From NCBI RefSeq assembly GCF_001601575.1, contig NZ_LOHZ01000022.1, positions 124,001 through 188,000 of the forward strand: a DNA stretch of 64,000 nucleotides, read 5' to 3'. Position numbers and translations under genes: made by a program. This DNA comes from Thermovenabulum gondwanense (lineage in GTDB: Bacteria; Bacillota; Thermosediminibacteria; Thermosediminibacterales; Thermosediminibacteraceae). The notes under the pieces were generated by a model. It was not told the DNA's origin, searched no databases, and saw only the letters and a list, made by a program, of their open reading frames with translations. Of this stretch, positions 31,814-41,169 are shown piece after piece; positions within the stretch are counted from its first letter, which is position 1, and each line of letters opens with the position of its first letter.

Positions 31814-32971
31814 GTGGAAACAATAGATTCTGCTAAAAAGCAGCATTTTGAAAGGGGAAAAAAAAGGGTTTATTACGGACTAATGAGCGGATACGTAGGT
31901 ATTTCAGTCAATATCCTTTTATTTATAATTAAGTTTTTTATAGGGCAATTCACAAAAAGCGTGGCAATATCGGCGGATGCTTTTAATAACTTAGGAGACA
32001 TAGGTTCATCAGTGGTAACTATAATAGGTTTTAAATTGGCTTCAAGGCCACCGGATAAGGATCATCCTTACGGATATGGAAGAATCGAATACATTACAAG
32101 TTTTTTAATATCTATATCCGTTGTTTTAATCGGTATTGAGCTTTTCAGGAACTCCTTAGGGAGGATAATTAACCCCGAAAAGGTTGTGTTCAATATTGTC
32201 TCGTTTATTATTCTTCTGTTATCTGCAGGGGTAAAATTCTGGCTGGGGCGTTTTAATGCCAATCTTGCAAAAAAAATAGAGTCAGGAGCTCTAAATGCCA
32301 GTGCTTTTGATAGTTTCGGGGACGTTATTTCGACCTTTGCGGTATCTATTTCCTTCTTGCTTTCAAATCATACTGACTTACCCGTAGATGGATTTATCGG
32401 GATAATGGTTTCACTATTTATAGTGTATACGGGATATAATCTTATAAAAGAATCAGTGGATGTTTTAATAGGAACAAAGCCGGAAAAAGAATTGATTGAA
32501 GATATACAAAAAGTTGCGCTAACTAAAAAAGGGATTTCCGGTATACACGATATGATGGTACATAATTATGGTCCGGGAAGGTGTATAGTAACCTTTCATG
32601 CCGAAGTTCCGGAAAGCATTCCCATTGATGAAGCCCATGAAATCATTGATGAGCTGGAAAGGGAGTTAATGGAAGAACTTGGAGTATTTGCGGTGGTTCA
32701 TATGGACCCGGTAAATTTTGACGATGAGGAGCTCAACAAAACCAGGGTTGAATTGGAGGATATTTTAAAAGATTTCCCGGAAATTTTATCCTTTCACGAC
32801 TTAAGGGTAGTTGGGAGGGGAAGAAAGAAAAATATTATTTTTGATATCGTGGTATCCCATGATGTTAAAAACGAGGAGGAAAGGGAATTAAAAAAGGAAA
32901 TCACCAATAAAATTAAAGAAAGATATCCGGGGTATAACCCGGTTATAGTGGTAGACAGGGAATATGTTTAA
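31814..32971 (+). CDS. Cation diffusion facilitator (CDF) transporter
   Basis: A 385-residue metal-cation/proton antiporter of the CDF family, which exports Zn, Mn, Fe or Co. The TM2 metal site reads SADAFNNLGDIGSS and the TM5 site SAFDSFGDVIS. The HPYGYGRIEY signature lies between TM2 and TM3. The long cytoplasmic tail has the usual HDMMVHNYGPGR and further His/Asp residues; at about 170 residues it is longer than in typical 300-residue members and may be a duplicated metal-binding domain. The start is a GTG behind GAAGGAGGAG. The metal cannot be told from the sequence. Confidence 0.93.
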   Translation: METIDSAKKQHFERGKKRVYYGLMSGYVGISVNILLFIIKFFIGQFTKSVAISADAFNNLGDIGSSVVTIIGFKLASRPPDKDHPYGYGRIEYITSFLISISVVLIGIELFRNSLGRIINPEKVVFNIVSFIILLLSAGVKFWLGRFNANLAKKIESGALNASAFDSFGDVISTFAVSISFLLSNHTDLPVDGFIGIMVSLFIVYTGYNLIKESVDVLIGTKPEKELIEDIQKVALTKKGISGIHDMMVHNYGPGRCIVTFHAEVPESIPIDEAHEIIDELERELMEELGVFAVVHMDPVNFDDEELNKTRVELEDILKDFPEILSFHDLRVVGRGRKKNIIFDIVVSHDVKNEEERELKKEITNKIKERYPGYNPVIVVDREYV

Positions 32972-33033
32972 AAGTAGAAAAAAATATTAAAATGTAATAT
33001 AATATTAAGAAAATATTCAAAAGGGGGATATTT

Positions 33034-33456
33034 ATGAAAATCCCTGAATTTAAAATAGGAATGAGCACCACTTTGCAAAAAAAGATTACTGAAAAAGAGG
33101 CGGCTTTTGATTACGGTACGGGAGTTTTAAAAAGCCTCCTGGATACACCCTCAACCGTAAAGCTGGTGATCCAAGCAGCGTCGAAAATGATTGACCCTGT
33201 CCTCCCGGAAGGTTTGGTTTCCATAGGTAAAGGTATAAACGTTATCCATATGGAACCGGTACCTGCGGGTATAACGGTAACCGTAGAGGTTACATTAAAA
33301 GAAATTGATAAAAATAAACTCCTTTTTGAATTTGTGGTATACGATGAGCTAAGCGAGGTTGCAAGAGGACATCACGAAAGGTATATTGTAAGCAAAGATA
33401 TTATTGAAAAGAAAGCAAAGGATCGGTTAGAAAGGCTGAGCGGGTTTAATATTTAA
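33034..33456 (+). CDS. Hotdog-fold thioesterase (FlK-like)
   Basis: A 140-residue protein resembling the fluoroacetyl-CoA thioesterase-like branch of the hotdog superfamily: FDYGTGVLKSLLDTPSTVKL, then LPEGLVSIGKGINVIHMEP and a C-terminal GHHERYIV strand. Such proteins hydrolyse acyl-CoA or related thioesters. The natural substrate is unknown. AAAGGGGG precedes the ATG. A terminator follows, so the gene stands alone. Confidence 0.82.
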   Translation: MKIPEFKIGMSTTLQKKITEKEAAFDYGTGVLKSLLDTPSTVKLVIQAASKMIDPVLPEGLVSIGKGINVIHMEPVPAGITVTVEVTLKEIDKNKLLFEFVVYDELSEVARGHHERYIVSKDIIEKKAKDRLERLSGFNI

Positions 33457-33462
33457 TCTAAT

Positions 33463-33502
33463 GCCGGTAAGAAGAAGCTGAAAGTAATTTCTTTTTACCG
33501 GC
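33463..33502 (+). terminator. Terminator after the thioesterase gene
   Basis: GCCGGTAA (33463-33470) pairs with TTACCGGC (33495-33502), and a short T-rich stretch follows. Confidence 0.65.
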
Positions 33503-33523
33503 TCTTTTATGCTTAAAAAACTT

Positions 33524-33841
33524 TCAAAGCTGCGGGTAAGGAGCCTTGTAAAATGTAAAATACCAACCCGTTTCAGTTTGAATTGTCCCATCTTCAAGCT
33601 GCTTTTCAACAACAGCGTGTGCGGATATATAAATCATCTGGTTGTAAGCAAATCCTAATTCTTCTAAAGATATTACATATGTGTCTTCGGATACTGAAGG
33701 CATGTAAATGTTTTTGTAATCGAATTTACCGGGCTTTTGTGTGAAAGAAGAAGATTGGATCTTAAGGGTTAAAGGTGCGGATTTTATTGTTATATTGTAT
33801 GATATTGAGGATAGTAAGGCATATAAGGTATGCAAACACAT
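33524..33841 (-). pseudogene. Fragment of a secreted-protein C-terminus, probably decayed
   Basis: A 105-residue leftward frame. The last 60 residues look like real protein (SEDTYVISLEELGFAYNQ, IYISAHAVVEKQLEDG, TETGWYF), a pattern I associate with the ends of secreted proteins of unknown function. The first 40 residues are low quality with no ribosome binding site or signal peptide. It is read as a 3' remnant of a larger gene. Confidence 0.4.
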
Positions 33842-33892
33842 ATTGGAAATAATTAATTTACTTTGATAATAAAAAGAATATAATATTATTAT

Positions 33893-33923
33893 AGTTATAC
33901 GTCTAAATATTTGACGTATAACT
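33893..33923 (+). promoter_or_regulatory. Perfect inverted repeat, probable MarR operator
   Basis: AGTTATACGTC (33893-33903) and GACGTATAACT (33913-33923) form a perfect 11-bp inverted repeat with a 9-bp centre, ending 16 bp before the marR start. A TATAAT box at 33879-33884 lies just upstream. A repressor bound here would block transcription of marR and the ABC genes, the usual autoregulation in this family. Confidence 0.7.
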
Positions 33924-33939
33924 AATAGGGAGGGGTTTG

Positions 33940-34371
33940 ATGGAATGTTTTGAAAAAAATACTTTATACGGGTTATTTATGAAGGTTATTCGGCTTCATT
34001 ACTTAAAACTTTACGAATATTTGGAGGGATTAAATATTTATCCGGGGCAACCTCCTATTTTATTTTCGCTTTATAAAGAAGACGGGCAAAGTCAAAAAGA
34101 TTTAGCAAAAAGGCTAAATCTAAAACCTGCAACCCTTACCGTTATGCTCGGGAGGATTGAAAAGGCAGGGTATATTATAAGGAAGCAGGATGATAGGGAT
34201 CAGAGGGTGCAGAGGGTTTACTTAACCGATAAAGGCAGAAAAACTTGCGAAATTTTAAAAGAGGTAATTTCACGAATAGAAGGGGAATGTTTTAAAGATT
34301 TTTCCGAGCACGAAAAGGAAATACTTGAGGATTTGCTGTTAAAAATGTCGCGGAATCTCGAAAATAATTAA
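33940..34371 (+). CDS. MarR-family transcriptional regulator
   Basis: A 143-residue winged-helix regulator: GQSQKDLAKRLNLKPATLTV is the recognition part and RQDDRDQRVQRVYLTDKGRK the wing, both diagnostic of MarR. GGGAGGGG precedes the ATG at 33940. It is co-directional with, and 23 bp from, an ABC exporter pair, so it most likely represses that exporter until a toxic ligand binds. A perfect inverted repeat lies between its promoter and start. Confidence 0.93.
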   Translation: MECFEKNTLYGLFMKVIRLHYLKLYEYLEGLNIYPGQPPILFSLYKEDGQSQKDLAKRLNLKPATLTVMLGRIEKAGYIIRKQDDRDQRVQRVYLTDKGRKTCEILKEVISRIEGECFKDFSEHEKEILEDLLLKMSRNLENN

Positions 34372-34394
34372 TATGTAGGTTTAGAGGTGATAGG

Positions 34395-36122
34395 ATGAAG
34401 AAGTTTTTAAAATTTTTAAAGCCATATAGGACATATATTTTTGTTTCTCTCGGGTTGGTTTTTCTTCAGGCACTTTCAGAGCTTTATTTGCCAGATTTGA
34501 TGTCGGACATAGTAAATTACGGAATTGTAAACGGGGATATCGGGTATATTTTGCGAAAAGGTGAACTGATGATCTTAATAGCATTGGGAGGTACATTTGC
34601 TGCTGTTGTTTCAAGCTATTTATCGGCTCAGTCATCAATGGGATTTGGCAAGATGCTTCGGGAAGAAATATTCACTAAAGTAGAGAACTTTTCCCTTTAT
34701 GAGTTTAATAAATTTGGAACTGCATCTTTGATAACCAGGACCACAAATGATGTAAACCAGCTTCAAATAGCAGTATTGATGGGGCTTAGAATGGTTGCAA
34801 GGGCACCCCTTATGGCTGTAGGAAGTATAGTAATGACCGTTTCAAAGGATACCAGGCTTTCTTTAATTGTTTTTGTTTCCGTATTCGTAGTATTATCTTT
34901 GGTTTATATTTTTTACAAAACGGCCACTCCAATATTTAGAGCAATTCAAAAGAAAATCGACAGGGTAAACCTGATATTAAGGGAAAACCTTACTGGCATA
35001 AGGGTAATAAGGGCTTTTAATAAGATTGACTACGAAAAGAGAAGGTTTGATGTAGCAAACAGGGATTTAACCGAAACTTCTATGAAGGTAAACAGGCTGG
35101 TTTCAGGACTTATGCCTTTGATTATGCTGATTTCAAATTTAACCTTTATTGCGTTAATTTGGTTTGGAGGAATCAGGATTGACAGAGGGCAAATGCAGGT
35201 AGGAGATTTAATGGCTATAATTCAATACGTCATGCAGATAATGTTTTCAATAGTGATGCTTTCTATGATTTTTGTTATGCTGCCCAGGGCATCGGCATCT
35301 GCATTGAGGATTCAAGAGGTTCTTGATGAACCATTTAAGATAAAAGACCCCGAAAAAGTTGAAGAAATTAAAGATGTAAAGGGTGTAATAGAGTTTAAAA
35401 ACGTTACCTTCCGTTATCCCGGTGCCGAAGAGCCGGTGTTATATGATGTGTCTTTTAAAGCGGAACCCGGCAAGGTAACCGCAATTATCGGAAGTACCGG
35501 TGCAGGGAAATCCACGATACTAAACCTTATTCTAAGGTTTTATGATATAAATGAGGGAAGTATTTTGGTAGACGGTGTGGATATCAGGAATTTAAAACAG
35601 GAAAACTTAAGAAGCATTATAGGTTATGTGCCTCAGAAAGCCCTTTTATTTTCGGGTACGGTTGCCGAAAATATAAGGTTCGGGAGTAAAAATGTAACCG
35701 ATGAGGATATAAAGAGGGCTGCCGATATTGCTCAGGCTACGGAGTTTGTTTCTTCTATGATGAACGGATTTAATTCAGAGGTATCGCAGGGAGGGGTAAA
35801 CCTTTCCGGCGGTCAAAAGCAGAGGCTTGCAATAGCAAGGGCGGTTGCGAAAAAAGCCAGGATATATCTTTTTGATGATTGTTTTTCTGCCCTTGATTTT
35901 AAAACTGACCTTAAGGTGCGTACTGCATTGAAGAAAGAAATAAAGGATGCAACGGTAATTATTGTGGCTCAAAGGGCAGCTACTATTATGAATGCGGATC
36001 AAATAATAGTGCTCCACGAGGGCAAAGTTGTCGGTATTGGTACTCATAACGAGCTTATGAAGTACTGCGATGTATATAAGGATATTGTATCATCACAGAT
36101 TTCGGAGGAGGAATTGGCATGA
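34395..36122 (+). CDS. Heterodimeric ABC exporter, subunit 1 (degenerate ATP site)
   Basis: A 575-residue half-transporter with six N-terminal membrane helices and a C-terminal ATPase: Walker A IGSTGAGKST, signature NLSGGQKQRLAIARA, Walker B LFDDCFSALD. The catalytic Glu after Walker B is Asp (DD in place of DE) and the switch His is Gln (VAQRAATI), so its own ATP site cannot hydrolyse normally. Its LSGGQ motif completes the active site of the partner. It overlaps the partner gene by 4 nt (ATGA). Family members export drugs or lipids. Confidence 0.94.
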   Translation: MKKFLKFLKPYRTYIFVSLGLVFLQALSELYLPDLMSDIVNYGIVNGDIGYILRKGELMILIALGGTFAAVVSSYLSAQSSMGFGKMLREEIFTKVENFSLYEFNKFGTASLITRTTNDVNQLQIAVLMGLRMVARAPLMAVGSIVMTVSKDTRLSLIVFVSVFVVLSLVYIFYKTATPIFRAIQKKIDRVNLILRENLTGIRVIRAFNKIDYEKRRFDVANRDLTETSMKVNRLVSGLMPLIMLISNLTFIALIWFGGIRIDRGQMQVGDLMAIIQYVMQIMFSIVMLSMIFVMLPRASASALRIQEVLDEPFKIKDPEKVEEIKDVKGVIEFKNVTFRYPGAEEPVLYDVSFKAEPGKVTAIIGSTGAGKSTILNLILRFYDINEGSILVDGVDIRNLKQENLRSIIGYVPQKALLFSGTVAENIRFGSKNVTDEDIKRAADIAQATEFVSSMMNGFNSEVSQGGVNLSGGQKQRLAIARAVAKKARIYLFDDCFSALDFKTDLKVRTALKKEIKDATVIIVAQRAATIMNADQIIVLHEGKVVGIGTHNELMKYCDVYKDIVSSQISEEELA

Positions 36123-37990
36123 GCATAGGCCCAGGAGGACCGGGTTTTTCAGGAAGGAGAATGGGGGGAAGGGGATTTGCAGGTGGCCCGCCCATGACAA
36201 GGCCTGCTGAAAAGCCTAAGGATTTCAAGAATACTTTAAAGAGATTGATAAGGTATTTAAAGCCCTATATTTTTCAGTTTTATATAATTATCATTATGAC
36301 AATTCTAAGCACCTTCTTTAATATTTTCGCACCCAAGGTAATGGGAAAGGCAACTACAAAGCTTTTTGAAGGATTTATACTAAAGATAAGAGGGGTGCCG
36401 GGAGCAAACATAGATTTTGCTTATATTTCTCATATATTGCTGTTGTTAGCCGGGCTATATGTTTTAACCTCATTTTTTGCATATATACAGCAGTATCTAA
36501 TGGTAGGGGTATCTCAAAAAACTGTTCAAAATATGAGAAGGGATGTTTTTGAAAAACTTTCAAAACTTCCTTTAAAATATTTTGATTCCCGCACTCACGG
36601 CGAAATTTTAAGCAGGGTTACAAATGATATAGACAATATCAGCGTAACTCTTCAGCAAAATATTACCCAGTTTATATCTTCAGTGGTAACCATATTGGGA
36701 ATTATTATAATGATGCTAACAATAAATCCTGTTTTAACCCTGGTTACCTTTGCTACCCTTCCCTTGAGCGTTTTTGCGACTATTTCTATTGCTTCCCGTT
36801 CTCAAAAGCTTTTTGTAAAACAACAAAGGGTATTAGGAGAGCTTAACGGACACATAGAGGAGGTATTTGGGGGGCATAATCTTATAAAGGCTTTTAACAG
36901 GGAGAGGGATTCCATAGATTATTTTAACCGCATAAACGAGAACCTTTACGATGCAGGCTGGAGAGCTCAGTTTATGTCAGGTGTTGTTATGCCCATAATG
37001 CACTTTATAAGCAATTTGGGTTATATTGCCGTTTGTATTTTGGGTGGAATATTCGTAACAAAAAGGAGCATCACTATAGGTGATGTTCAGGCTTTTCTCC
37101 AATATTCAAGGCAGTTCAACCAGCCCATAACCCAGCTGGCAAATATAGTAAATATAATACAGTCCACAATAGCTTCGGCAGAAAGGGTATTTGAAATTTT
37201 GGACGAGGAAGAAGAGGTAGCCGATGATGCAAAACAGGTTTTGGAAAAGGTAAAGGGTGATGTTAAATTTGAAGAAGTGAACTTTAGATACAGGGAGGAT
37301 TCACCTCTTATTGAAGATTTGGATATAGATGTAAAAGCTGGACAGACGGTTGCGATCGTAGGGCCCACGGGTGCTGGAAAGACCACCCTGGTGAATCTTT
37401 TAATGCGTTTTTACGAGATACAGGGCGGGAGGATAACCGTTGATGGCGTGGATATAAGGGACATAAGCCGCGAAAACCTGCGAAAAATTTTCGGTATGGT
37501 ACTTCAGGATACCTGGCTATTTAACGGAACTATAAAAGAAAATATTGCTTATGGGAAAGAAGGGGCAACCGATCAAGAGATAATAGTAGCGGCAAAAGCG
37601 GCTCATGCCCACCACTTTATTAAAACCCTGCCTCAGGGATATGATACGGTGATAAATGAAGAAGCCTCCAACCTTTCTCAGGGGCAAAAACAGCTAATTA
37701 CAATTGCACGGGCGGTAATTGCAAACCCCGATATACTGATACTCGATGAAGCTACGAGCAATGTGGATACTCTAACGGAAATATATATTCAAAAAGCCAT
37801 GAAAAGTTTGATGAAAGGAAGAACAAGTTTCGTGATAGCCCACCGATTATCCACCATAAGGGATGCGGACATTATCCTGGTGGTGAATAAAGGGAAAATT
37901 GTGGAGAAAGGGACTCACAGGGAGCTCTTGGAAAAGGGTGGTTTTTACGCAGATCTTTATAAGAGCCAGTTCATGGGAGCTGCGGTTTAA
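36119..37990 (+). CDS. Heterodimeric ABC exporter, subunit 2 (catalytic site)
   Basis: A 623-residue half-transporter that pairs with the preceding one. The N-terminus is an unusual Gly/Pro/Arg-rich stretch (GPGGPGFSGRRMGGRGFAGG) before six membrane helices. The ATPase has Walker A VGPTGAGKTT, a complete Walker B with catalytic Glu (ILDEATSNVD) and the switch His (VIAHRLSTI). Its signature reads NLSQGQ rather than LSGGQ, matching the degenerate Walker site of subunit 1. This is the TmrAB/BmrCD-type asymmetric pattern. Confidence 0.94.
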   Translation: MSIGPGGPGFSGRRMGGRGFAGGPPMTRPAEKPKDFKNTLKRLIRYLKPYIFQFYIIIIMTILSTFFNIFAPKVMGKATTKLFEGFILKIRGVPGANIDFAYISHILLLLAGLYVLTSFFAYIQQYLMVGVSQKTVQNMRRDVFEKLSKLPLKYFDSRTHGEILSRVTNDIDNISVTLQQNITQFISSVVTILGIIIMMLTINPVLTLVTFATLPLSVFATISIASRSQKLFVKQQRVLGELNGHIEEVFGGHNLIKAFNRERDSIDYFNRINENLYDAGWRAQFMSGVVMPIMHFISNLGYIAVCILGGIFVTKRSITIGDVQAFLQYSRQFNQPITQLANIVNIIQSTIASAERVFEILDEEEEVADDAKQVLEKVKGDVKFEEVNFRYREDSPLIEDLDIDVKAGQTVAIVGPTGAGKTTLVNLLMRFYEIQGGRITVDGVDIRDISRENLRKIFGMVLQDTWLFNGTIKENIAYGKEGATDQEIIVAAKAAHAHHFIKTLPQGYDTVINEEASNLSQGQKQLITIARAVIANPDILILDEATSNVDTLTEIYIQKAMKSLMKGRTSFVIAHRLSTIRDADIILVVNKGKIVEKGTHRELLEKGGFYADLYKSQFMGAAV

Positions 37991-39481
37991 TTAAAAATCC
38001 TCTTCTACCCTCTGCGAGCCCATGATATCATGATAAGCCAGGGATTCTCTCTTTGTTATAAAAAGATTATCCAACTTGCTAACCACGGGGACCACAATTA
38101 ACGGTAAAAGCATGGCCAGGCTTCCAAACATGGGAATCTTTCCCGAATCGAATTTATATATTATTGATAACCCCAGGGATATTGCAAGGCCCGTAAGGGA
38201 GCCTGCCCATGCGCCCAGCTTTGTGGTGTCCTTCCTGAAAAGCCCGAAAACATACGGAGCAAGAAAAGTTCCGGCAACGGTTCCCCAGGAAATAGCCATA
38301 AGGGTAATTATGATGGAAGGTTTTAAAATGGCTATTATCAGGGAAAGTCCGATAAAAATTAAACAGAATAACCTCATTAAGGTTACCTTTGATTTTCCAG
38401 AGATTTTTATACCCAGCCCTTCGATTAAATCAATGCTAACAGCAGAGCTTGAAATCAATACTAGCGAGGAAAGGGTGGACATGGAAGCGGATATGACAAG
38501 GGCCAGGATTATTGCGGCTATGGCTTCCGGCATTGCCATTTGTATAATTTTAGGGACCATTAAATCCGGGTTTGGTTTACCCCCTTCTAAGGGGATGGAA
38601 GTGAAAAACAACCTTGTCATGGAACCGATAAAATAGGCCGTAAAGCTTATTACCAGTGAAAAAACCGTTGTAATTACCGTTGCAGGTTTTATGGATTTTT
38701 CATCTTTAATAGAATAGAATTTATGGACCATTTGAGGTAATCCCCATGGGCCTAAGCTGGTTAGCACCACAAGGAAAAATAACGGCCAGAATCCCGGGGG
38801 TCCAACGGGGGATACTAATTTGGGATTTATCTGGTAAAGTTTTCTAATGCCCGAAACTAATCCTCCTACACTGGGGTGGGAGGTGATGGAATAAACCATT
38901 ATCAAACTTCCAGAAAACATGATTATCCCCTGAATAAAATCCGAAAGGCTTACGGCAAAATAACCGCCGAGAATTAAATAAAAAGCTGTAAGTCCTGCCA
39001 TTATTATAAGTGCCAATTGGTAATTGATGTTAAATACGCTTTCGAAAAGATAGCTCAAACCCATGTATACCGAAGCGGAGTAGGGGACCAGGAATATAAA
39101 GATAATAAAAGCGGAAAATATTCTGTAAAAAGGCGAATTATATCTTGCTGCAAGAAGTTCCGGAAGCGTGCGAACGTTTAACCGCCGGGTAATTTCTTTT
39201 GTGGGTTTTGCCAGCACCCTCCATGCTAAGTAACCTCCAATCAAACTATTTCCAATAGCAATCCACAGTCCGGAAAGCCCAAATCCCCATCCGATTTTTC
39301 CCGCATAACCGATAAAAATCACTGCGGAAAAATATGCCGTACCATAAGCGAATGCGGACATCCAGGGCCCCATATTTCTCCCTGCAAGTAAAAAGTCGTT
39401 GAGATTTTTGGTTTTTTTCATACCTATTATTCCGACGACGATCTGGGATAGAATGTAAAGAAAAAGAATAAAAAACTTCAC
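37991..39481 (-). CDS. Sodium/solute symporter (SSF), Tyr T-box controlled
   Basis: A 496-residue SSF-family symporter with about 13 membrane helices, including FLLAGRNMGPWMSAFAYGT near TM2 and GPWGLPQMVHKFYSIKDEKS in the middle. The start is the GTG at 39481 behind AAGGAGGG; the longer open frame runs back through the T-box terminator and is not coding. The leader RNA is a T-box whose specifier reads UAC (Tyr), so expression should rise when charged tRNA-Tyr is low. This suggests uptake of tyrosine or a precursor. The transported substrate is inferred from regulation only. Confidence 0.9.
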   Translation of the reverse strand: MKFFILFLYILSQIVVGIIGMKKTKNLNDFLLAGRNMGPWMSAFAYGTAYFSAVIFIGYAGKIGWGFGLSGLWIAIGNSLIGGYLAWRVLAKPTKEITRRLNVRTLPELLAARYNSPFYRIFSAFIIFIFLVPYSASVYMGLSYLFESVFNINYQLALIIMAGLTAFYLILGGYFAVSLSDFIQGIIMFSGSLIMVYSITSHPSVGGLVSGIRKLYQINPKLVSPVGPPGFWPLFFLVVLTSLGPWGLPQMVHKFYSIKDEKSIKPATVITTVFSLVISFTAYFIGSMTRLFFTSIPLEGGKPNPDLMVPKIIQMAMPEAIAAIILALVISASMSTLSSLVLISSSAVSIDLIEGLGIKISGKSKVTLMRLFCLIFIGLSLIIAILKPSIIITLMAISWGTVAGTFLAPYVFGLFRKDTTKLGAWAGSLTGLAISLGLSIIYKFDSGKIPMFGSLAMLLPLIVVPVVSKLDNLFITKRESLAYHDIMGSQRVEEDF

Positions 39482-39511
39482 TTTAAATACCCTCCTTATT
39501 ATTTTTTGATA

Positions 39512-39760
39512 AAAAAAAACCCGCCCCGTAAAGGGGCGAGTTTTTGCTCGCGGTACCACCCTGATTGGTTTATCAAGGAGAAAACCCTGATAAACCCACT
39601 CTTCCCCCTAACGCGGGGCAAACGGCCCAGCCTACTCGAAGACCTTTCAGCCTGCAGCATCGGGAATGTACTTCGCCGCAAAAACTTACCGGTTCGCACC
39701 GTCCACCGGCTCTCTTTGAAGCTTTTGCGGTTACTCTTTCCCTCATCGCCTGTTTATGGT
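39512..39760 (-). promoter_or_regulatory. T-box riboswitch with a Tyr (UAC) specifier
   Basis: On the minus strand, Stem I starts GGCGATGAGGGAAAGAGTA (AGUA of the loop E motif), its distal part contains GTGCGAACCGG, and the specifier loop reads GCGAAGTACATTCCCG, placing UAC after GAA-G. The T-box sequence AGGGTGGTACCGCG follows, then the terminator CGCCCC-TTTA-CGGGGCG plus a T9 run. UAC is a tyrosine codon. The element ends 31 nt before the symporter start. It reads leftward, away from the methyltransferase gene. Confidence 0.92.
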
Positions 39761-39908
39761 ATATTATTAAAAGGCTTGATAAGATAAAATTTCAACACAT
39801 TAAATAGTCATAATATTGAAATAGTAAATTGTAAAATATTATCCTATATTATATAGCCTGTATTCTGATATGTCAATATGCATGGGAAAAATTTTTCGGG
39901 GGATTTGT

Positions 39909-41147
39909 ATGAGGATTTTTCAATTATTGAAATTAAAAAAGAACGAAGAGGCAATAAGTTTTCTTGAAAATATAGATTATAATGTGGAATTTTTAGAGTA
40001 CGGGGGGCGAAAGATACCGAGAATTTACGGTGATTTTTGGACTTCAAAGCAACGCCAGAGCTCTTCCATACATGAAATTTCTTACAGGGCGTGTTTTAAA
40101 CCGGAACTTCCCTATTTTTTTATTAATCTTTTGACGCAAAAAGGGGACGTGGTGTACGACCCCTTTTCGGGGAGAGGGACAACCGTTATCGAAGCAGGAC
40201 TTAACGGAAGAAGAATTATTTCCAACGATGTAAATCCGTTGAGCGAAATCCTATGTAAACCCCGCTTTTTTATACCTGATTATGAAAATGTAAAGGAAAG
40301 GCTTGAGCACATTCCTGTAAAAAATAATATCCTTTGCGATATAGACCTTTCTATGTTCTATCATACCGAAACATTAAAAGAAATATTGTCACTTAGAGAG
40401 TATTTAAACGGCAAAAGGCAAGGGGGAAATGAGGATTCAATAGATTTGTGGATCAGGATGGTTGCCACCAACAGGCTTTCGGGCCATTCTTCCGGTTTTT
40501 TTTCGGTCTATACCCTGCCTCCCAACCAGGCGATTTCTCCAGAAAGGCAAAGAAAAATAAATGAGAGGCTGAATCAGACGCCTCCTTATAAAAACACGAA
40601 AAATATAATTCTAAAAAAGACCGGGAACCTTTTAAGAAAGATTACCCCGGAACAAAAAAAGAACCTCCTTTCAGCAGGGGAAACGGGACTTTTTCTATCA
40701 AAGGATGCAAGAGATACAAAAGAAATACCCGCCGGTACCGTGAGCCTTACCGTTACCTCGCCGCCATTTTTAGATGTGGTGCAGTATCATCAGGATAACT
40801 GGCTGCGCTGCTGGTTTAACGGAATAGATGCTGAAGAAATTTCAAAGAAAATCACCATGGCAAAAACCATCGAAGAATGGTGCAGTATTATAGAGGAGGT
40901 TTTCTTAGAGCTTTACAGGATAACCAAAAATGGAGGATATGTAGCTTTTGAGGTAGGCGAGGTAAAAAAGGGCAAAGTATACCTCGATGAATACGTAATC
41001 CCCCTCGGGATAAAAGCAGGATTTACCCCGGAAGGAATCCTCGTGAATTACCAGAAATTTACCAAAACTTCAAAAATATGGGGAATTGAAAACAACCAAT
41101 TGGGAACGAATACAAATAGGATTGTGGTTTTTAGTAAAGAAAATTAA
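39909..41147 (+). CDS. DNA methyltransferase (N4/N6 type)
   Basis: A 412-residue DNA methylase. The SAM-binding motif DPFSGRGTT lies at about residues 84-92 and the catalytic motif TSPPF at about 283-287, the order SAM site first, catalytic site later. The ATG at 39909 has GGGGGA upstream. It converges on a restriction endonuclease and a second methyltransferase on the other strand. It may be part of the same restriction-modification cluster, for example protecting another strand or site, or a solitary methylase. The target sequence is unknown. Confidence 0.85.
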   Translation: MRIFQLLKLKKNEEAISFLENIDYNVEFLEYGGRKIPRIYGDFWTSKQRQSSSIHEISYRACFKPELPYFFINLLTQKGDVVYDPFSGRGTTVIEAGLNGRRIISNDVNPLSEILCKPRFFIPDYENVKERLEHIPVKNNILCDIDLSMFYHTETLKEILSLREYLNGKRQGGNEDSIDLWIRMVATNRLSGHSSGFFSVYTLPPNQAISPERQRKINERLNQTPPYKNTKNIILKKTGNLLRKITPEQKKNLLSAGETGLFLSKDARDTKEIPAGTVSLTVTSPPFLDVVQYHQDNWLRCWFNGIDAEEISKKITMAKTIEEWCSIIEEVFLELYRITKNGGYVAFEVGEVKKGKVYLDEYVIPLGIKAGFTPEGILVNYQKFTKTSKIWGIENNQLGTNTNRIVVFSKEN

Positions 41148-41169
41148 AATTAGATATTATTATATAAAT

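Noticed and set aside
38076-38636. A 186-residue rightward frame opposite the symporter.
   Set aside because: It is a shadow of the symporter gene, with no ribosome binding site and no recognisable domain.
37991-39559. A longer start for the symporter at 39559.
   Set aside because: The added 26 codons run through the T-box terminator and have no ribosome binding site; GTG 39481 has AAGGAGGG at the right distance.
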